Below are positions 1 to 8,366 of a stretch of DNA of 64,000 bases, in pieces (the stretch's first letter is position 1; each line of letters opens with the position of its first letter). The DNA comes from Haloferax mediterranei ATCC 33500. GTDB lineage: Archaea; Halobacteriota; Halobacteria; Halobacteriales; Haloferacaceae. A model generated the notes under the pieces. The model had not been told where the DNA came from and searched no databases. It was given only the letters and a program-made list of their open reading frames with translations. The DNA is taken from positions 2,542,001 through 2,606,000 of the forward strand of contig NC_017941.2 in assembly GCF_000306765.2 (NCBI RefSeq), written 5' to 3'. The position numbers were made by a program, and so were the translations under genes.

Positions 1-2508
1 AACGAGACGACGATTACGCTCGTCGGCTACAACGACATCGGCAAGGCCGCGGCCGGTTCGGGCGACGACGAACTCGGCCGGATGATTACGCTCATCGAAC
101 AACAGCGCGCCAACGCGGACGGTCCCGTGTTCGTCGCCGGCGGCGGCGACGAACTGAGTCCGCACGCCCTCCGCAACTACGACGGCCTCGACAAGCCCTA
201 CGAACCGCCGGTAACGGCGCTGAACCTCATCAACCCCGACGCTGAGGTCGTCCAGAATCACGAACTCGACTACGACGAAGACGCCGGGGCCAACGACTTC
301 GCCGTCTTCGAAGCAATCTCCAACGAATCCACCTACCCGTGGTTGCTCGCCAACGTGGTTCACGAGGACACCGGCAAGAACCTCCCAGGAACCCAGAACT
401 ACACCGTCGTCGAGCGCGACGGTGTCCGCGTCGGCTTCTTCGGACTCACCGACGAGGCTATCAACGCCAAGACAGACGGCGTCATGGAGCGCAACGGCTA
501 CAAAGTCCTCGACCCGACGACGGCCGCACAGCGGACGACGAACACCCTCCGCAACGAGGAGAACGTCGATGTCGTCGTCGCGCTCGCGCCGCTCGGCATT
601 CCGGACTCGAAGCAACTCGCACGGGACGTCGACGGGATGGACGCGCTCATCTCCGGCGACGACCACCAGCGTTACTCCCCGCAGCAGACCGACGGCGTCC
701 TCATCGGCGAGACGAGCGGGAAGGCAAGCGCCATCATGTCGATGAAGCTCACCGTCGAAGACGGCACAGTCACCGATTCGTCGGGCGAACTTGTCGACGT
801 GACGACCAACACGTCCCGCAACGAGACGTGGAAGAACTACATCAACCCGCTCCGCGAGGAGTACCTCAACACGAAGCTCGCAACGGCGGTCATGCCGGAA
901 CACACGGGTGTCGGCTCTAGCTACACCGACGACTCCGCCACGGGCCACCTCGTCACTGACGGGGTTCGAAATTACACCGGCGCTGACGTGGCCGTGACGA
1001 ACGCCGGCGGCATCCGTGACACGCTCTACCCGACCGACAAATACGGCGCGGGTGAGACGTTCAACATCACCCGCGGGATGGTCACCTCGACTCACTCGTT
1101 CGGAAACACCATCGTCGTCGTGGAAGTGACGGGCGCGGAACTCCGCGAGGTCGTCAAGAGCCAAATCACGCCGCTCGGTATGGAGAACCAGTACGGCACA
1201 CAAACCCAAGAACAGGTAAGCGGCGTCACCTTCGAATGGGTTCCGCACTCCGACAGCGCGTCCCCAAGTGAGGGCGATGCGACCGTACAGGACCTCACGG
1301 TGAACGGCGAACCCGTCAACGACTCCGAGACGTACACGCTCGCAGTCAACTCCTACATCGCCGACGGCGGCAGTAGCTACCCACTCGCCGACGCTCCGCG
1401 CGTGAAGGTGTACAACGAGACGACGATGGCCGAAGGTGTCATCGGCTACCTCCAGAACCGAAGCACAATCGAAGCCGTCGAAGTCGATACCGAGTCCGAC
1501 GACCGGATGCGCCGCGTCGACACGGTCGTCGACGCCTCAGCAGTCGACATGTCCGCATCGAACGGCCAGACGCCGTTCACCATCGACGCCCCCTCGCGTG
1601 TGACCGGCGTCGACGGCGCGGCAGCGTTCGCCGACCGCAACGGTACGTACGTCACGACGACGAACGTCACCTACGACGGCCAGTCCGGTACGGTGACTGT
1701 GACGGTCCCGACTGACGAATTGGCCGCCTTCGAGACGGCCCCGCTCGCGCCTAACTCGGGTATCGACCTCTACGTCGACTACACCGACAGCGAGTATTCG
1801 AGTCAGTACGAGAACTTCGACACCGCAGTGTTGAATGTCGACCTCGAAACCGGGTCGCCGACGCCGACACCGTCGCAGTCGGTCGCGCTCGCCATCGGAG
1901 ACAGCGACGGACCCGTCCCGCTCGGCGACGAACGGGAATTCGAAATCACCGCAAGCGACGTCGAGCAGGGCATCGGTGCCTACGAAATGACGGTGACGGT
2001 CGGCGACGCCGAGGTTGCTCGCATCACCGACGTTTCGTTCGCCAGCGAACCCGGCTTTTCGGAAGTTCACATCAGTGAGAACGGAACGAGCGCGGACATC
2101 GCCGTCGCAGGTGCCGAAGCGTCCGCATCGGACGAACAGGTTCTCGCAACCGTCTCGGTCGAGGGCGTCACCCTCAACGAGTCGACGACGCTCGAACTGA
2201 CGCCGACCGCCGGGCCGTACGCCCAAAACGGAAGCAGTTACGGGGTCTCGGAAATCGACAACCGACAGGTGACTGTCGAACCCGGTGACGTGACCGGAAA
2301 CGGGCAGAAGATGGCCGACCCCGACGGTGACGGCACGTTCGAAGACATCAACGGCGATGGCTCCGTGGATATCATCGACGCACAGGCGCTGTTCGTGAAC
2401 CGCGAAAGCGACACCATGCAGTCGAACGTCGATGCGTTCGACCTGAACGACGACGGGAAGGTCAACGTGGGCGACGTGCAGCGACTGTTCTACGGCGCAG
2501 ATGTCTAA
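1..2508 (+). CDS. Secreted 5'-nucleotidase/cyclic phosphodiesterase with cohesin-like and dockerin domains (5' end missing)
   Basis: The frame is open from base 1, so the signal peptide and first part of the metallophosphoesterase domain lie off the window. Visible nucleotidase signs are an NHE metal-site triad (QNHELDYD), GDDHQ, the substrate-binding NAGGIR motif, and DGGSSYP near the end of the 5'-nucleotidase C-terminal domain. A beta-rich cohesin-like module follows (roughly codes from base 1890 to 2270). The C-terminus is a dockerin with two EF-hand-like calcium loops, DINGDGSVDIIDAQALF and DLNDDGKVNVGDVQRLF. Family knowledge says it releases phosphate from extracellular nucleotides outside the cell. 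It overlaps the next gene by 8 bp, so the two are probably co-transcribed; that next gene encodes an anchored cohesin-like protein, a plausible docking partner. The exact substrate is unknown. Confidence 0.9.
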   Translation, partial: NETTITLVGYNDIGKAAAGSGDDELGRMITLIEQQRANADGPVFVAGGGDELSPHALRNYDGLDKPYEPPVTALNLINPDAEVVQNHELDYDEDAGANDFAVFEAISNESTYPWLLANVVHEDTGKNLPGTQNYTVVERDGVRVGFFGLTDEAINAKTDGVMERNGYKVLDPTTAAQRTTNTLRNEENVDVVVALAPLGIPDSKQLARDVDGMDALISGDDHQRYSPQQTDGVLIGETSGKASAIMSMKLTVEDGTVTDSSGELVDVTTNTSRNETWKNYINPLREEYLNTKLATAVMPEHTGVGSSYTDDSATGHLVTDGVRNYTGADVAVTNAGGIRDTLYPTDKYGAGETFNITRGMVTSTHSFGNTIVVVEVTGAELREVVKSQITPLGMENQYGTQTQEQVSGVTFEWVPHSDSASPSEGDATVQDLTVNGEPVNDSETYTLAVNSYIADGGSSYPLADAPRVKVYNETTMAEGVIGYLQNRSTIEAVEVDTESDDRMRRVDTVVDASAVDMSASNGQTPFTIDAPSRVTGVDGAAAFADRNGTYVTTTNVTYDGQSGTVTVTVPTDELAAFETAPLAPNSGIDLYVDYTDSEYSSQYENFDTAVLNVDLETGSPTPTPSQSVALAIGDSDGPVPLGDEREFEITASDVEQGIGAYEMTVTVGDAEVARITDVSFASEPGFSEVHISENGTSADIAVAGAEASASDEQVLATVSVEGVTLNESTTLELTPTAGPYAQNGSSYGVSEIDNRQVTVEPGDVTGNGQKMADPDGDGTFEDINGDGSVDIIDAQALFVNRESDTMQSNVDAFDLNDDGKVNVGDVQRLFYGADV

Positions 2509-3346
2509 GCCAGTGACCCAACACATGTCGACAGCGACGACGCGAATCACGCGGGTGCTCGGCCTTGCAGTCTGTCTCAGTGTGGTCTGTCTGGTCGTGG
2601 CTGCCCCAGTCACACTCGCGGCCACAGCGACCAGCGTCGGCTTCGAGACGGGACAGACGACCATCGAACCCGGTTCGACAACGACTGTCGACATCGTCGT
2701 CGACAACGTCGATGCCGGCGTCGGTGCGTACAACCTGACGGTTGCGCTCGAAGACGAATCTGTCGGCGAGATTTCTGAGGTGACGCTTCCGGACGGTGCT
2801 GAAGTCGCACCGAGAAACGTCTCGTACAGTGATAACCGAACGTCGGCGACCGTTCGAGTGGTCGGTCTCGACACGGCTGAGACGGGAACCGTTCCGATTG
2901 CCAGCGTCACCGTCGAAGTGGCTGATTCGACCGGCGAGAGCACGCTGGACGTTGCCGTCTCCAAACTCGGTGACAAAAACGGCAACGCCTACACGGTCTC
3001 CGATACCTCTGGAATCGACCTGTCGGTCTCCGAGTCTAACGGGTCGACAGGCGGTGGGGGTGGAGGCGGCGGAGGCGGCGGCGGTTCGGACAACGACGAT
3101 TCCGACGGCGACGGTTCGGACAACGACTCGCAGACGACCACCGCGAGTTCACCAACGCCGACAACCGACGCACCGACGACGACCGCGTCGGCGACGCCGA
3201 CATCCCAATCGACGACCGTGACGACACAGGATACCGCGACTGGCGAACCAACGACCGAAACCGGCGTGCCCGGGTTTGGAACCGTGGCTACGCTCGTCGC
3301 GGCGGGCGTCTTCAGCCTGCTGCGTGTAACGCGACGGCGTCGCTAG
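2501..3346 (+). CDS. Cohesin-domain surface protein with PGF-CTERM anchor
   Basis: 281 residues. An N-terminal hydrophobic signal segment (about residues 17-45) precedes a cohesin-like beta-sandwich (about 46-175; DIVVDNVDAGVGAYNLTV resembles the cohesin core). A Gly-rich stretch, a Asp/Ser linker and a Thr-rich, probably glycosylated stalk follow. The end is a PGF-CTERM signal: VPGFG, a hydrophobic helix, and basic RRRR. Known biology: archaeosortase A processes such tails and attaches a lipid anchor. The start overlaps the nucleotidase stop by 8 bp; an alternative ATG at 2525 would leave a 16-bp gap and a more typical signal peptide. Its role as scaffold for the dockerin nucleotidase is inferred from adjacency and complementary modules. 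Confidence 0.85.
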   Translation: MSKPVTQHMSTATTRITRVLGLAVCLSVVCLVVAAPVTLAATATSVGFETGQTTIEPGSTTTVDIVVDNVDAGVGAYNLTVALEDESVGEISEVTLPDGAEVAPRNVSYSDNRTSATVRVVGLDTAETGTVPIASVTVEVADSTGESTLDVAVSKLGDKNGNAYTVSDTSGIDLSVSESNGSTGGGGGGGGGGGGSDNDDSDGDGSDNDSQTTTASSPTPTTDAPTTTASATPTSQSTTVTTQDTATGEPTTETGVPGFGTVATLVAAGVFSLLRVTRRRR

Positions 3347-3409
3347 CGACGCTCGGCTATTTTTTTGGCTGTCGCAGAGAGTGTTGTATCTGTGTCTGTG
3401 CTCCCGACC

Positions 3410-3649
3410 CTACTCGAAATAGAGGAGTAGTATGCAAACCGGAGCAATCACAGCACCCCCGAGTAGTATCCCAGCGATAGACGATAGCAAGCCCAACCCT
3501 CCATCGGGGGCGAAGGTGAGTCCAGCGTAGATTCCCACTGTGATGCTGATAAGCGTCAGCGTGAAAACTAACGCCGGTGTCAGAACCGGGCGGTTCAGTT
3601 CATCTTTCCCGAAGAGTCCGTTTACAGTCGCTTCGAGGTCAGACGCCAT
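3410..3649 (-). CDS. Small two-TM membrane protein
   Basis: 79 residues starting MASDLEATVNGLFGKDELNRP. The start at 3649 was chosen because the upstream extension to 3724 has non-haloarchaeal composition. Two hydrophobic helices (about residues 22-45 and 51-75) are separated by a short Gly-rich turn. Family not recognised. It converges on the cohesin gene, and no partner gene is evident. Confidence 0.6.
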   Translation of the reverse strand: MASDLEATVNGLFGKDELNRPVLTPALVFTLTLISITVGIYAGLTFAPDGGLGLLSSIAGILLGGAVIAPVCILLLYFE

Positions 3650-3827
3650 GCGATAGTGTTCGTCCACGTCCAGATATAGATGTTGGGCAGACGAGGGTCG
3701 GGTACGAAAAAGTATGTCTTGCAACCGCCCTCAGGTCGTATCGTGTGGCACGTACGCGCCAAGGTACAGAGCACGTACTCACTAAATGCACACCGACAGT
3801 CTGTGTACGCCAAGACACCTAATCACG

Positions 3828-4086
3828 ATGAATCGAAACGAAACGTCTGAAGGGAGGTGGCGGATTTCGGATGCAGTTGTCGGAGGTTTTTCACTGCTAA
3901 TCGCGTCCCGGATGGGATTTCGTTCGCATTTTTTCAGCGCAGTTAGGATTGCGATGTTTAGTGTCGTTGCCGCGCTGCGATTTCGGTCACGGCGTGTTCG
4001 CGCGTGGATGGACGAGCACACATGGGGCTTTGTTGACGATTCTGACCGTGTTTTTCCTCATTACGGTCGCCGGAGTGTATCCATGA
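3828..4086 (+). pseudogene. Possible frameshifted small membrane protein
   Basis: An ATG at 3828 opens a frame with a hydrophobic stretch (AVVGGFSLLIA), but after about 3900 that frame becomes Arg-rich and unlike a haloarchaeal protein. In another frame, bases 4026-4086 encode a second clean hydrophobic helix (ALLTILTVFFLITVAGVYP) that ends at TGA 4084-4086. The simplest reading is a two-helix membrane protein broken by a frameshift between about 3900 and 4020. The frame beginning at 3828 stays open to 4247, but its tail looks non-coding. Not recognised; low confidence. Confidence 0.3.
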
Positions 4087-4429
4087 CGACCGCTGCCCGC
4101 GAATTAGTCGCCGCTAGTCGAGGTAAACGGGTGATTGCCACCGAGGAAGGGAGTGGTCAGACTGCCTCAGTAGTGTGGTGGTGGGGGGAAGAGAGGTACC
4201 GAGGCGGATGGGCATCTGACCAGTATCCGATTTTCACTGAAGTATGAAAAACATACTGGTAGTAGTTACCATCGATAGCGCCCAAGTCAGCCAATAGATG
4301 AAGCCTACAAACGAGACATAGTTGGTGTAATCGGCACGAAGCCTCGTTAACGGTGGTTCGATAGGTTACAGCGACTATATTCAACCGCAACCACATTGTT
4401 TTTCATTGATAGGTTCGATAGCTACCACT
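4087..4429. other. Non-coding or decayed stretch
   Basis: No convincing gene on either strand. Several short frames exist, but they have Arg/Trp-rich or Cys/His-rich composition unlike the acidic proteome. The stretch is AT-richer than its neighbours from about 4240 to 4420, which probably includes the promoter of the PRC-barrel-like gene at 4430. Confidence 0.4.
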
Positions 4430-4702
4430 ATGGCCCTCCATTCAACGACGAGTGTCGAACCGATTCCGAGCGTCGACGGACTCCCTGTGTACGCAGCGTC
4501 GGGGAACCGCATTGGTGAGGCAATCGACCTCTGTGTCGACCTCGAAAACGACTGTGTGACGGGGCTTCTCGTCTCGATGGACGAGCCACTGGCGAACGTC
4601 GAAGCGGGGGAACGCGGCGTTCGAATCCCATACCGGTTCGTCGATGGCATTGCAGATATCATCGTCCTGACGAGCGACCCCATCATCGAATCCGTGGAGT
4701 GA
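4430..4702 (+). CDS. PRC-barrel-like small protein
   Basis: 90 residues starting MALHSTTSVEPIPSVDGLPV. The fold pattern is that of a PRC-barrel: a GLPVYAASGNRIGEA strand-turn-strand, then VTGLLVSMDEP, then VRIPYRFVDGIADIIVL. PRC-barrel proteins in haloarchaea include ribosome-maturation and division-ring factors (CdpB), but this one cannot be assigned to either. The start at 4430 was preferred to 4406 because the domain begins just after it. It runs in the same direction as the gene at 4764, 61 bp away. Confidence 0.65.
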   Translation: MALHSTTSVEPIPSVDGLPVYAASGNRIGEAIDLCVDLENDCVTGLLVSMDEPLANVEAGERGVRIPYRFVDGIADIIVLTSDPIIESVE

Positions 4703-4763
4703 TGGTTCTCCCGTTTCCGACGGATGTAGACACGTTGATAGTTCGCAATCGAGAACAAGAGGT

Positions 4764-5120
4764 ATGAGTCTCTACGAGTCGATACATAAGTTCGTCGGCG
4801 ACCACGAGACGCTTCACTCGGTCAGCCAGCATGAGCAGGCGACGGTGCTCCTGACGGACACGCGTCTCGTCGAAGTTCAGTATACGGCCGGTGGGGAGAA
4901 GCCGGAAGACCTCACAAGGTTGCGGTCAATCCAACTCAATCGCTCACTCTTTGCCGGATACTCGGCGGTGTTCGATGAGGACCGGACGGTCATCGAGTTC
5001 CACGGGGAATCCGGCGATACGGTCGAATCGGTCACGTTACCCGCCCGAGACCACGGATTCGTCGCCACGTTCTCGGCGGTCGTCGGCGATGCCGAAGCGG
5101 CCGAAGTGGCCTCACAGTAG
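4764..5120 (+). CDS. Conserved-looking hypothetical protein, possibly PH-like
   Basis: 118 residues, acidic and soluble. The pattern ATVLLTDTRLVEVQY is reminiscent of the strand that opens bacterial PH-like domains, where the protein reports its own ligand through 'TxxRL', and alternating strands follow to residue 105. No catalytic motif is seen. It lies 61 bp downstream of the PRC-barrel-like gene, so the two may be co-transcribed. Function unknown; the PH-like suggestion is weak. Confidence 0.6.
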   Translation: MSLYESIHKFVGDHETLHSVSQHEQATVLLTDTRLVEVQYTAGGEKPEDLTRLRSIQLNRSLFAGYSAVFDEDRTVIEFHGESGDTVESVTLPARDHGFVATFSAVVGDAEAAEVASQ

Positions 5121-5190
5121 CTGCCGTGGTGTGAATCTGTGCCAGTACGTGACAATCTATTTATGAAATAGACACTGAATGTGAGGTGTC

Positions 5191-6579
5191 GTGAAAAACG
5201 ACCCTCGGTGCGCCTACGAGCACGTCTACCGCGATACAACCGACGAGCAGGTGGACGCCAAAGAGGGCCCCACCGTCTGGCAGTGTCCACATCCAGCGAG
5301 CGGCGCGACCGAATACTGTCTCTTTCACGCGCCGATTGAGGGGAAGAACGCGGAGGCGGTGACGGAGAGCCTTCTCGACGTTGTTAACGACCCCACGAGA
5401 CCGTCTGTGTTCATCGGCGGGAAGTTCGAGACGCTCGGGTTGGCGTCGGCGGACCTCGAAAGCGAGGAACCAATCGACCTCCGTGGAGCCATGATTCACC
5501 ACAACTGCGACCTCAGAGATGCGACCGTTGATGCTCCACTACGACTCGACGGGGTTTCGGTTGGTGGGGCGATGTGCATGCAACGATTTGAGGCGCGTTC
5601 GACGGTCTCCTGCCGAGGACTCCAAGTCGGCGGTCGATGGGCACTCTGTGAGGCGACCGTCGACGGCCGTCTCGATGCGACTGACTTTAGCACCGAGTCG
5701 CTTATCGCGACAGATGCGCACTTCGTCCGTGGTGCCACGTTCAGGAGAGGGACTGTCGAAGCCCAGTTTGCCGCTGCTCGTGCCACGTTCGACGGCCCGA
5801 CATGGCTCTCACATACGCGAGTCGGAGGACACCTCGACCTCGGGAACGTCACGTGTACGCATCGACTCTCCCTCGCACACTGCCACGTCGACGAACACGT
5901 CAACATCCAGTCGGCGACAGTCGACGACGGAATATCTCTCGACCATCTTCACGTCGGTCACGAGTTCGATGCAACACGGCTCACGGTCACGGGCGGAATC
6001 GACGCAACCACCGGACAGTTCGACGGCACCGTCGACTGTACGGGACTCACAGTGACGGACGGACGAGTCGACTTCGGACACTGCACGTTCGAAGGCCCAG
6101 TGTACTTCGACGGCGCAACAATCAGTGGCCGGAAACTCCGGTTCCACGATGCGCAGTTCGAATCAGGAACTGTATCGTTCGTCCGAACTGCTATTTCCGG
6201 AAACCTCGACCTCTCGGGTGTGACGTGCTCGACCACAGCTACAGTACGTGTCGTAGAAGGGTCAGTCGGGGGGAGCATCATCTGTGACCATGCGACGTTC
6301 GAGGACGAACTGTTCTTCTCGAACGTCCGCGTGAAACGCGACTTCGACTTCTCGGACTGTACCGTCGGAACACTCACGTTCGGCGTCGAAGTCGACGGCC
6401 GATTGGACTTCGCGTACACACACGTCACTGATAGCGCCGAGTTCAGAGCGACAATCATACACGGCCCCGCTCGATTCACCAGCGCACAGTTCGATACCGA
6501 CCCGTCGCTCACGGATGCAACGCTCGACGGGACCGTCGCGGCGTACAACCTCTCGGTCGAGTCTCCCGACCAGTCGTGA
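5191..6579 (+). CDS. Pentapeptide/beta-helix repeat protein
   Basis: 462 residues from a GTG start at 5191. An N-terminal cysteine-bearing module (residues about 5-50, including WQCPHP and YCLFHAPIEG) precedes a long run of short strands with regularly spaced leucine and small residues (LRGAMI, LRDATVDAPLRLDGV, LDATDF, LDLGNVTCTHRLSL, LDLSGVTC). This is typical of a right-handed quadrilateral or parallel beta-helix made of degenerate pentapeptide-type repeats. There is no signal peptide or membrane helix, so it is probably cytoplasmic. Such folds serve in protein binding; no enzyme site is visible. Confidence 0.75.
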   Translation: MKNDPRCAYEHVYRDTTDEQVDAKEGPTVWQCPHPASGATEYCLFHAPIEGKNAEAVTESLLDVVNDPTRPSVFIGGKFETLGLASADLESEEPIDLRGAMIHHNCDLRDATVDAPLRLDGVSVGGAMCMQRFEARSTVSCRGLQVGGRWALCEATVDGRLDATDFSTESLIATDAHFVRGATFRRGTVEAQFAAARATFDGPTWLSHTRVGGHLDLGNVTCTHRLSLAHCHVDEHVNIQSATVDDGISLDHLHVGHEFDATRLTVTGGIDATTGQFDGTVDCTGLTVTDGRVDFGHCTFEGPVYFDGATISGRKLRFHDAQFESGTVSFVRTAISGNLDLSGVTCSTTATVRVVEGSVGGSIICDHATFEDELFFSNVRVKRDFDFSDCTVGTLTFGVEVDGRLDFAYTHVTDSAEFRATIIHGPARFTSAQFDTDPSLTDATLDGTVAAYNLSVESPDQS

Positions 6580-6634
6580 CTCCTCGTCGTCGCCGGACGA
6601 ACATTATATGTCACGTGAGCGAATCCTCTGACAT

Positions 6635-7528
6635 ATGACGAGTGACGGGCAGAACAGACTCCTCGCCCTTTATCGGCACTACGTCGGCTCAGACCCCGAC
6701 GAGACGACCGTCTATCTGGGCTTCGCGCTGTTCTTCACGGCAATCGGACTACTCGCAGTCGCACTGGCGACGGTGATCTGGAGCGGTGGCGTCCCACCCG
6801 AAAACATCTTCAAATACGAACTCCGCGAGGTCGCCGGCGTTACGGGCGCAATCGGGATTCCGTTGTTGCTTACCTCGGTCGTCGTGTTGTTGCCGACGAA
6901 GTATCGACTGCCGACGATTATCGTCGCCGTCGTTGGCCTCATCATCTGCGCTGTTGGCGTCAACCAGTTCGTCACCGCGTACCCGCACAACTGGAACGTC
7001 GGGGCGGCCGCAGACCAGAGTGGGGAAATCGTCGGTATCTACGCCATCGGCGCGGTCGCCGTCGTCGCCGCGAGCGGAACGACGCTCGTCGGGTTCCAAC
7101 TGGCGCGCGCTCGGACGCCGGAACCATCGGCGGCGGACAACAATGCTGACGGTGACGATGGCGTCGACGAGGAAGCCGTCTCGGAGCAAGTGCGCCGCGA
7201 CATGGACGAAGCGCTCTCGAACACCGAACTGTCGTGGGGCGGCGTCCGAAAGAAAGAGACGACGCGCCTCAAACTCGACACGTCGTCGGTCGACGACATT
7301 GACCGGTCCAGTTTCGAGAACGCGAAGGTAACCGAGACACGTGGAGGCAGCGTCGACGATGCGGTCTCGGGACTCCAAGGGCTTCGTGGCGGTGAAAAAG
7401 AGACGGCCGTCGGTGAAAGCACGGACGACCAAGCCACCGCACTCTCCGAACTCCGTAAGCAACAGCAGGCCACAGAGGAGGCGGAATCGACCGGCCTTCT
7501 CGACCGGATTCGCGGGCTGTTTTCCTGA
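6635..7528 (+). CDS. Multi-pass membrane protein with acidic cytoplasmic tail
   Basis: 297 residues. Four hydrophobic helices are seen: about residues 26-50, 67-88, 92-112 and 140-165. A charged, Asp/Glu-rich tail of about 130 residues follows, ending in a short amphipathic segment (GLLDRIRGLFS). It resembles conserved haloarchaeal permease-like proteins of unknown function. The gene sits 55 bp downstream of the beta-helix gene on the same strand. The terminal FS motif could be a docking peptide, but that is speculation. Confidence 0.7.
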   Translation: MTSDGQNRLLALYRHYVGSDPDETTVYLGFALFFTAIGLLAVALATVIWSGGVPPENIFKYELREVAGVTGAIGIPLLLTSVVVLLPTKYRLPTIIVAVVGLIICAVGVNQFVTAYPHNWNVGAAADQSGEIVGIYAIGAVAVVAASGTTLVGFQLARARTPEPSAADNNADGDDGVDEEAVSEQVRRDMDEALSNTELSWGGVRKKETTRLKLDTSSVDDIDRSSFENAKVTETRGGSVDDAVSGLQGLRGGEKETAVGESTDDQATALSELRKQQQATEEAESTGLLDRIRGLFS

Positions 7529-7981
7529 ACGCCGCGCGCTCGCGCAAGGTTATTTTGCAGGTTCTGGGGCCGACTGACTTCACAACATCAAGCGTGCCGC
7601 GAAACAGTGAAACCAACCGCCGTATAGCGATTCACCAGAGCCTAATTTTCAGCGACCGCATCAATCGCTCAACGGACGACCGCCAGCTCAGGAGGTTAAC
7701 TAGACAGTGTCCACGAAACTATTGTGTCACGGGGTATAGCTCAACCTGAATTCGAAGGGGTATCCTATTCGTGGGGTCCGGAGAAATGACAGCGGTTGAT
7801 ACGTGTTTGCCCTGCATTAACCGGCAGTGTTCAGATAGGGATGAGCAGTGAGGCTGCGCGTTTTCTGCGTGCACTATGCTCGAAAACGCCTGACACAGTG
7901 GCTTCGCCTTCGCGTAGCATCAGCCAATCAGAACCTACCGAAATGAAGGGGATAGCCTGGCGGTTCACTGCCCCCCGGACA
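7529..7981. other. Intergenic region left of the bacteriocin-like cassette
   Basis: Holds the left 68-bp repeat (7579-7646). No gene is supported. On the minus strand a GTG at 7968 opens a 46-codon frame to about 7831 (start VNRQAIPFISVG) just downstream of the small membrane protein; it could be a decayed tail of the cassette but is too short to call. Confidence 0.5.
7579..7646 (+). repeat. Left copy of a 68-bp imperfect direct repeat
   Basis: Aligns without gaps to 9325-9392. By hand count 55 of 68 bases match (about 81 percent). The best conserved parts are AACATCAAGCGT and GCGATTCACCAGAGCC. Read on the minus strand both copies encode a similar short peptide (ALVNRYTAV here, ALVNRHTAV in the other) followed by a stop, so they may be remnants of the end of a coding sequence, perhaps a transposase. 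Confidence 0.75.
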
Positions 7982-8362
7982 TCAGCGAGGTCGGGTAGCG
8001 AAGTAGGTCAGCACGACCAGGCCACCGATCGGACCAAGTAACTCGGCCCCGAATCGCGAGAAATCGCCCGTGAGATAGCCGAACGCGAGGCCAACAATCA
8101 ATATAGCGACGAGCAGGCTGACGAAGCCCCAGACGTAACTCGGTGACTGATTGCTGTCACAATGGTCGATGCCTGAACTGGTCAGTTCACCCAGGGCGGC
8201 GACGATACCAGACACCCCCCACAGCAGACCAACAGTCAACTCTGGCACCCACGCGATCGCTGGGGCGTTCGCAGCAGATTCGACCGCGGGAACAACCCGC
8301 ATAAACGACATTGATCCGCTAATGACGAGGAACGCCACCGCCTTCTGGGTACGCTTTTCCAT
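7982..8362 (-). CDS. Small multi-pass membrane protein, candidate immunity protein
   Basis: 126 residues starting MEKRTQKAVAFLVISG. Three or four hydrophobic segments: about residues 8-28, 38-60, 77-101 and 105-122. The start is 4 bp after the stop of the exported protein gene at 8367-9137, so the two must share a transcript. Known halocin and bacteriocin operons commonly pair a toxin precursor with a small membrane immunity protein; the assignment here rests only on that arrangement. No recognised family. Upstream in-frame extension to 8467 overlaps the toxin-like gene and was rejected. Confidence 0.65.
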   Translation of the reverse strand: MEKRTQKAVAFLVISGSMSFMRVVPAVESAANAPAIAWVPELTVGLLWGVSGIVAALGELTSSGIDHCDSNQSPSYVWGFVSLLVAILIVGLAFGYLTGDFSRFGAELLGPIGGLVVLTYFATRPR

Positions 8363-8366
8363 CGTA

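Noticed and set aside
1537..2985. 482-codon minus-strand open frame
   Set aside because: Runs opposite the nucleotidase and cohesin genes, with Val/Arg-rich composition; it is a GC-driven shadow.
7796..8041. 81-codon plus-strand frame
   Set aside because: Overlaps the membrane protein gene's end and has Ser/Arg-rich composition.
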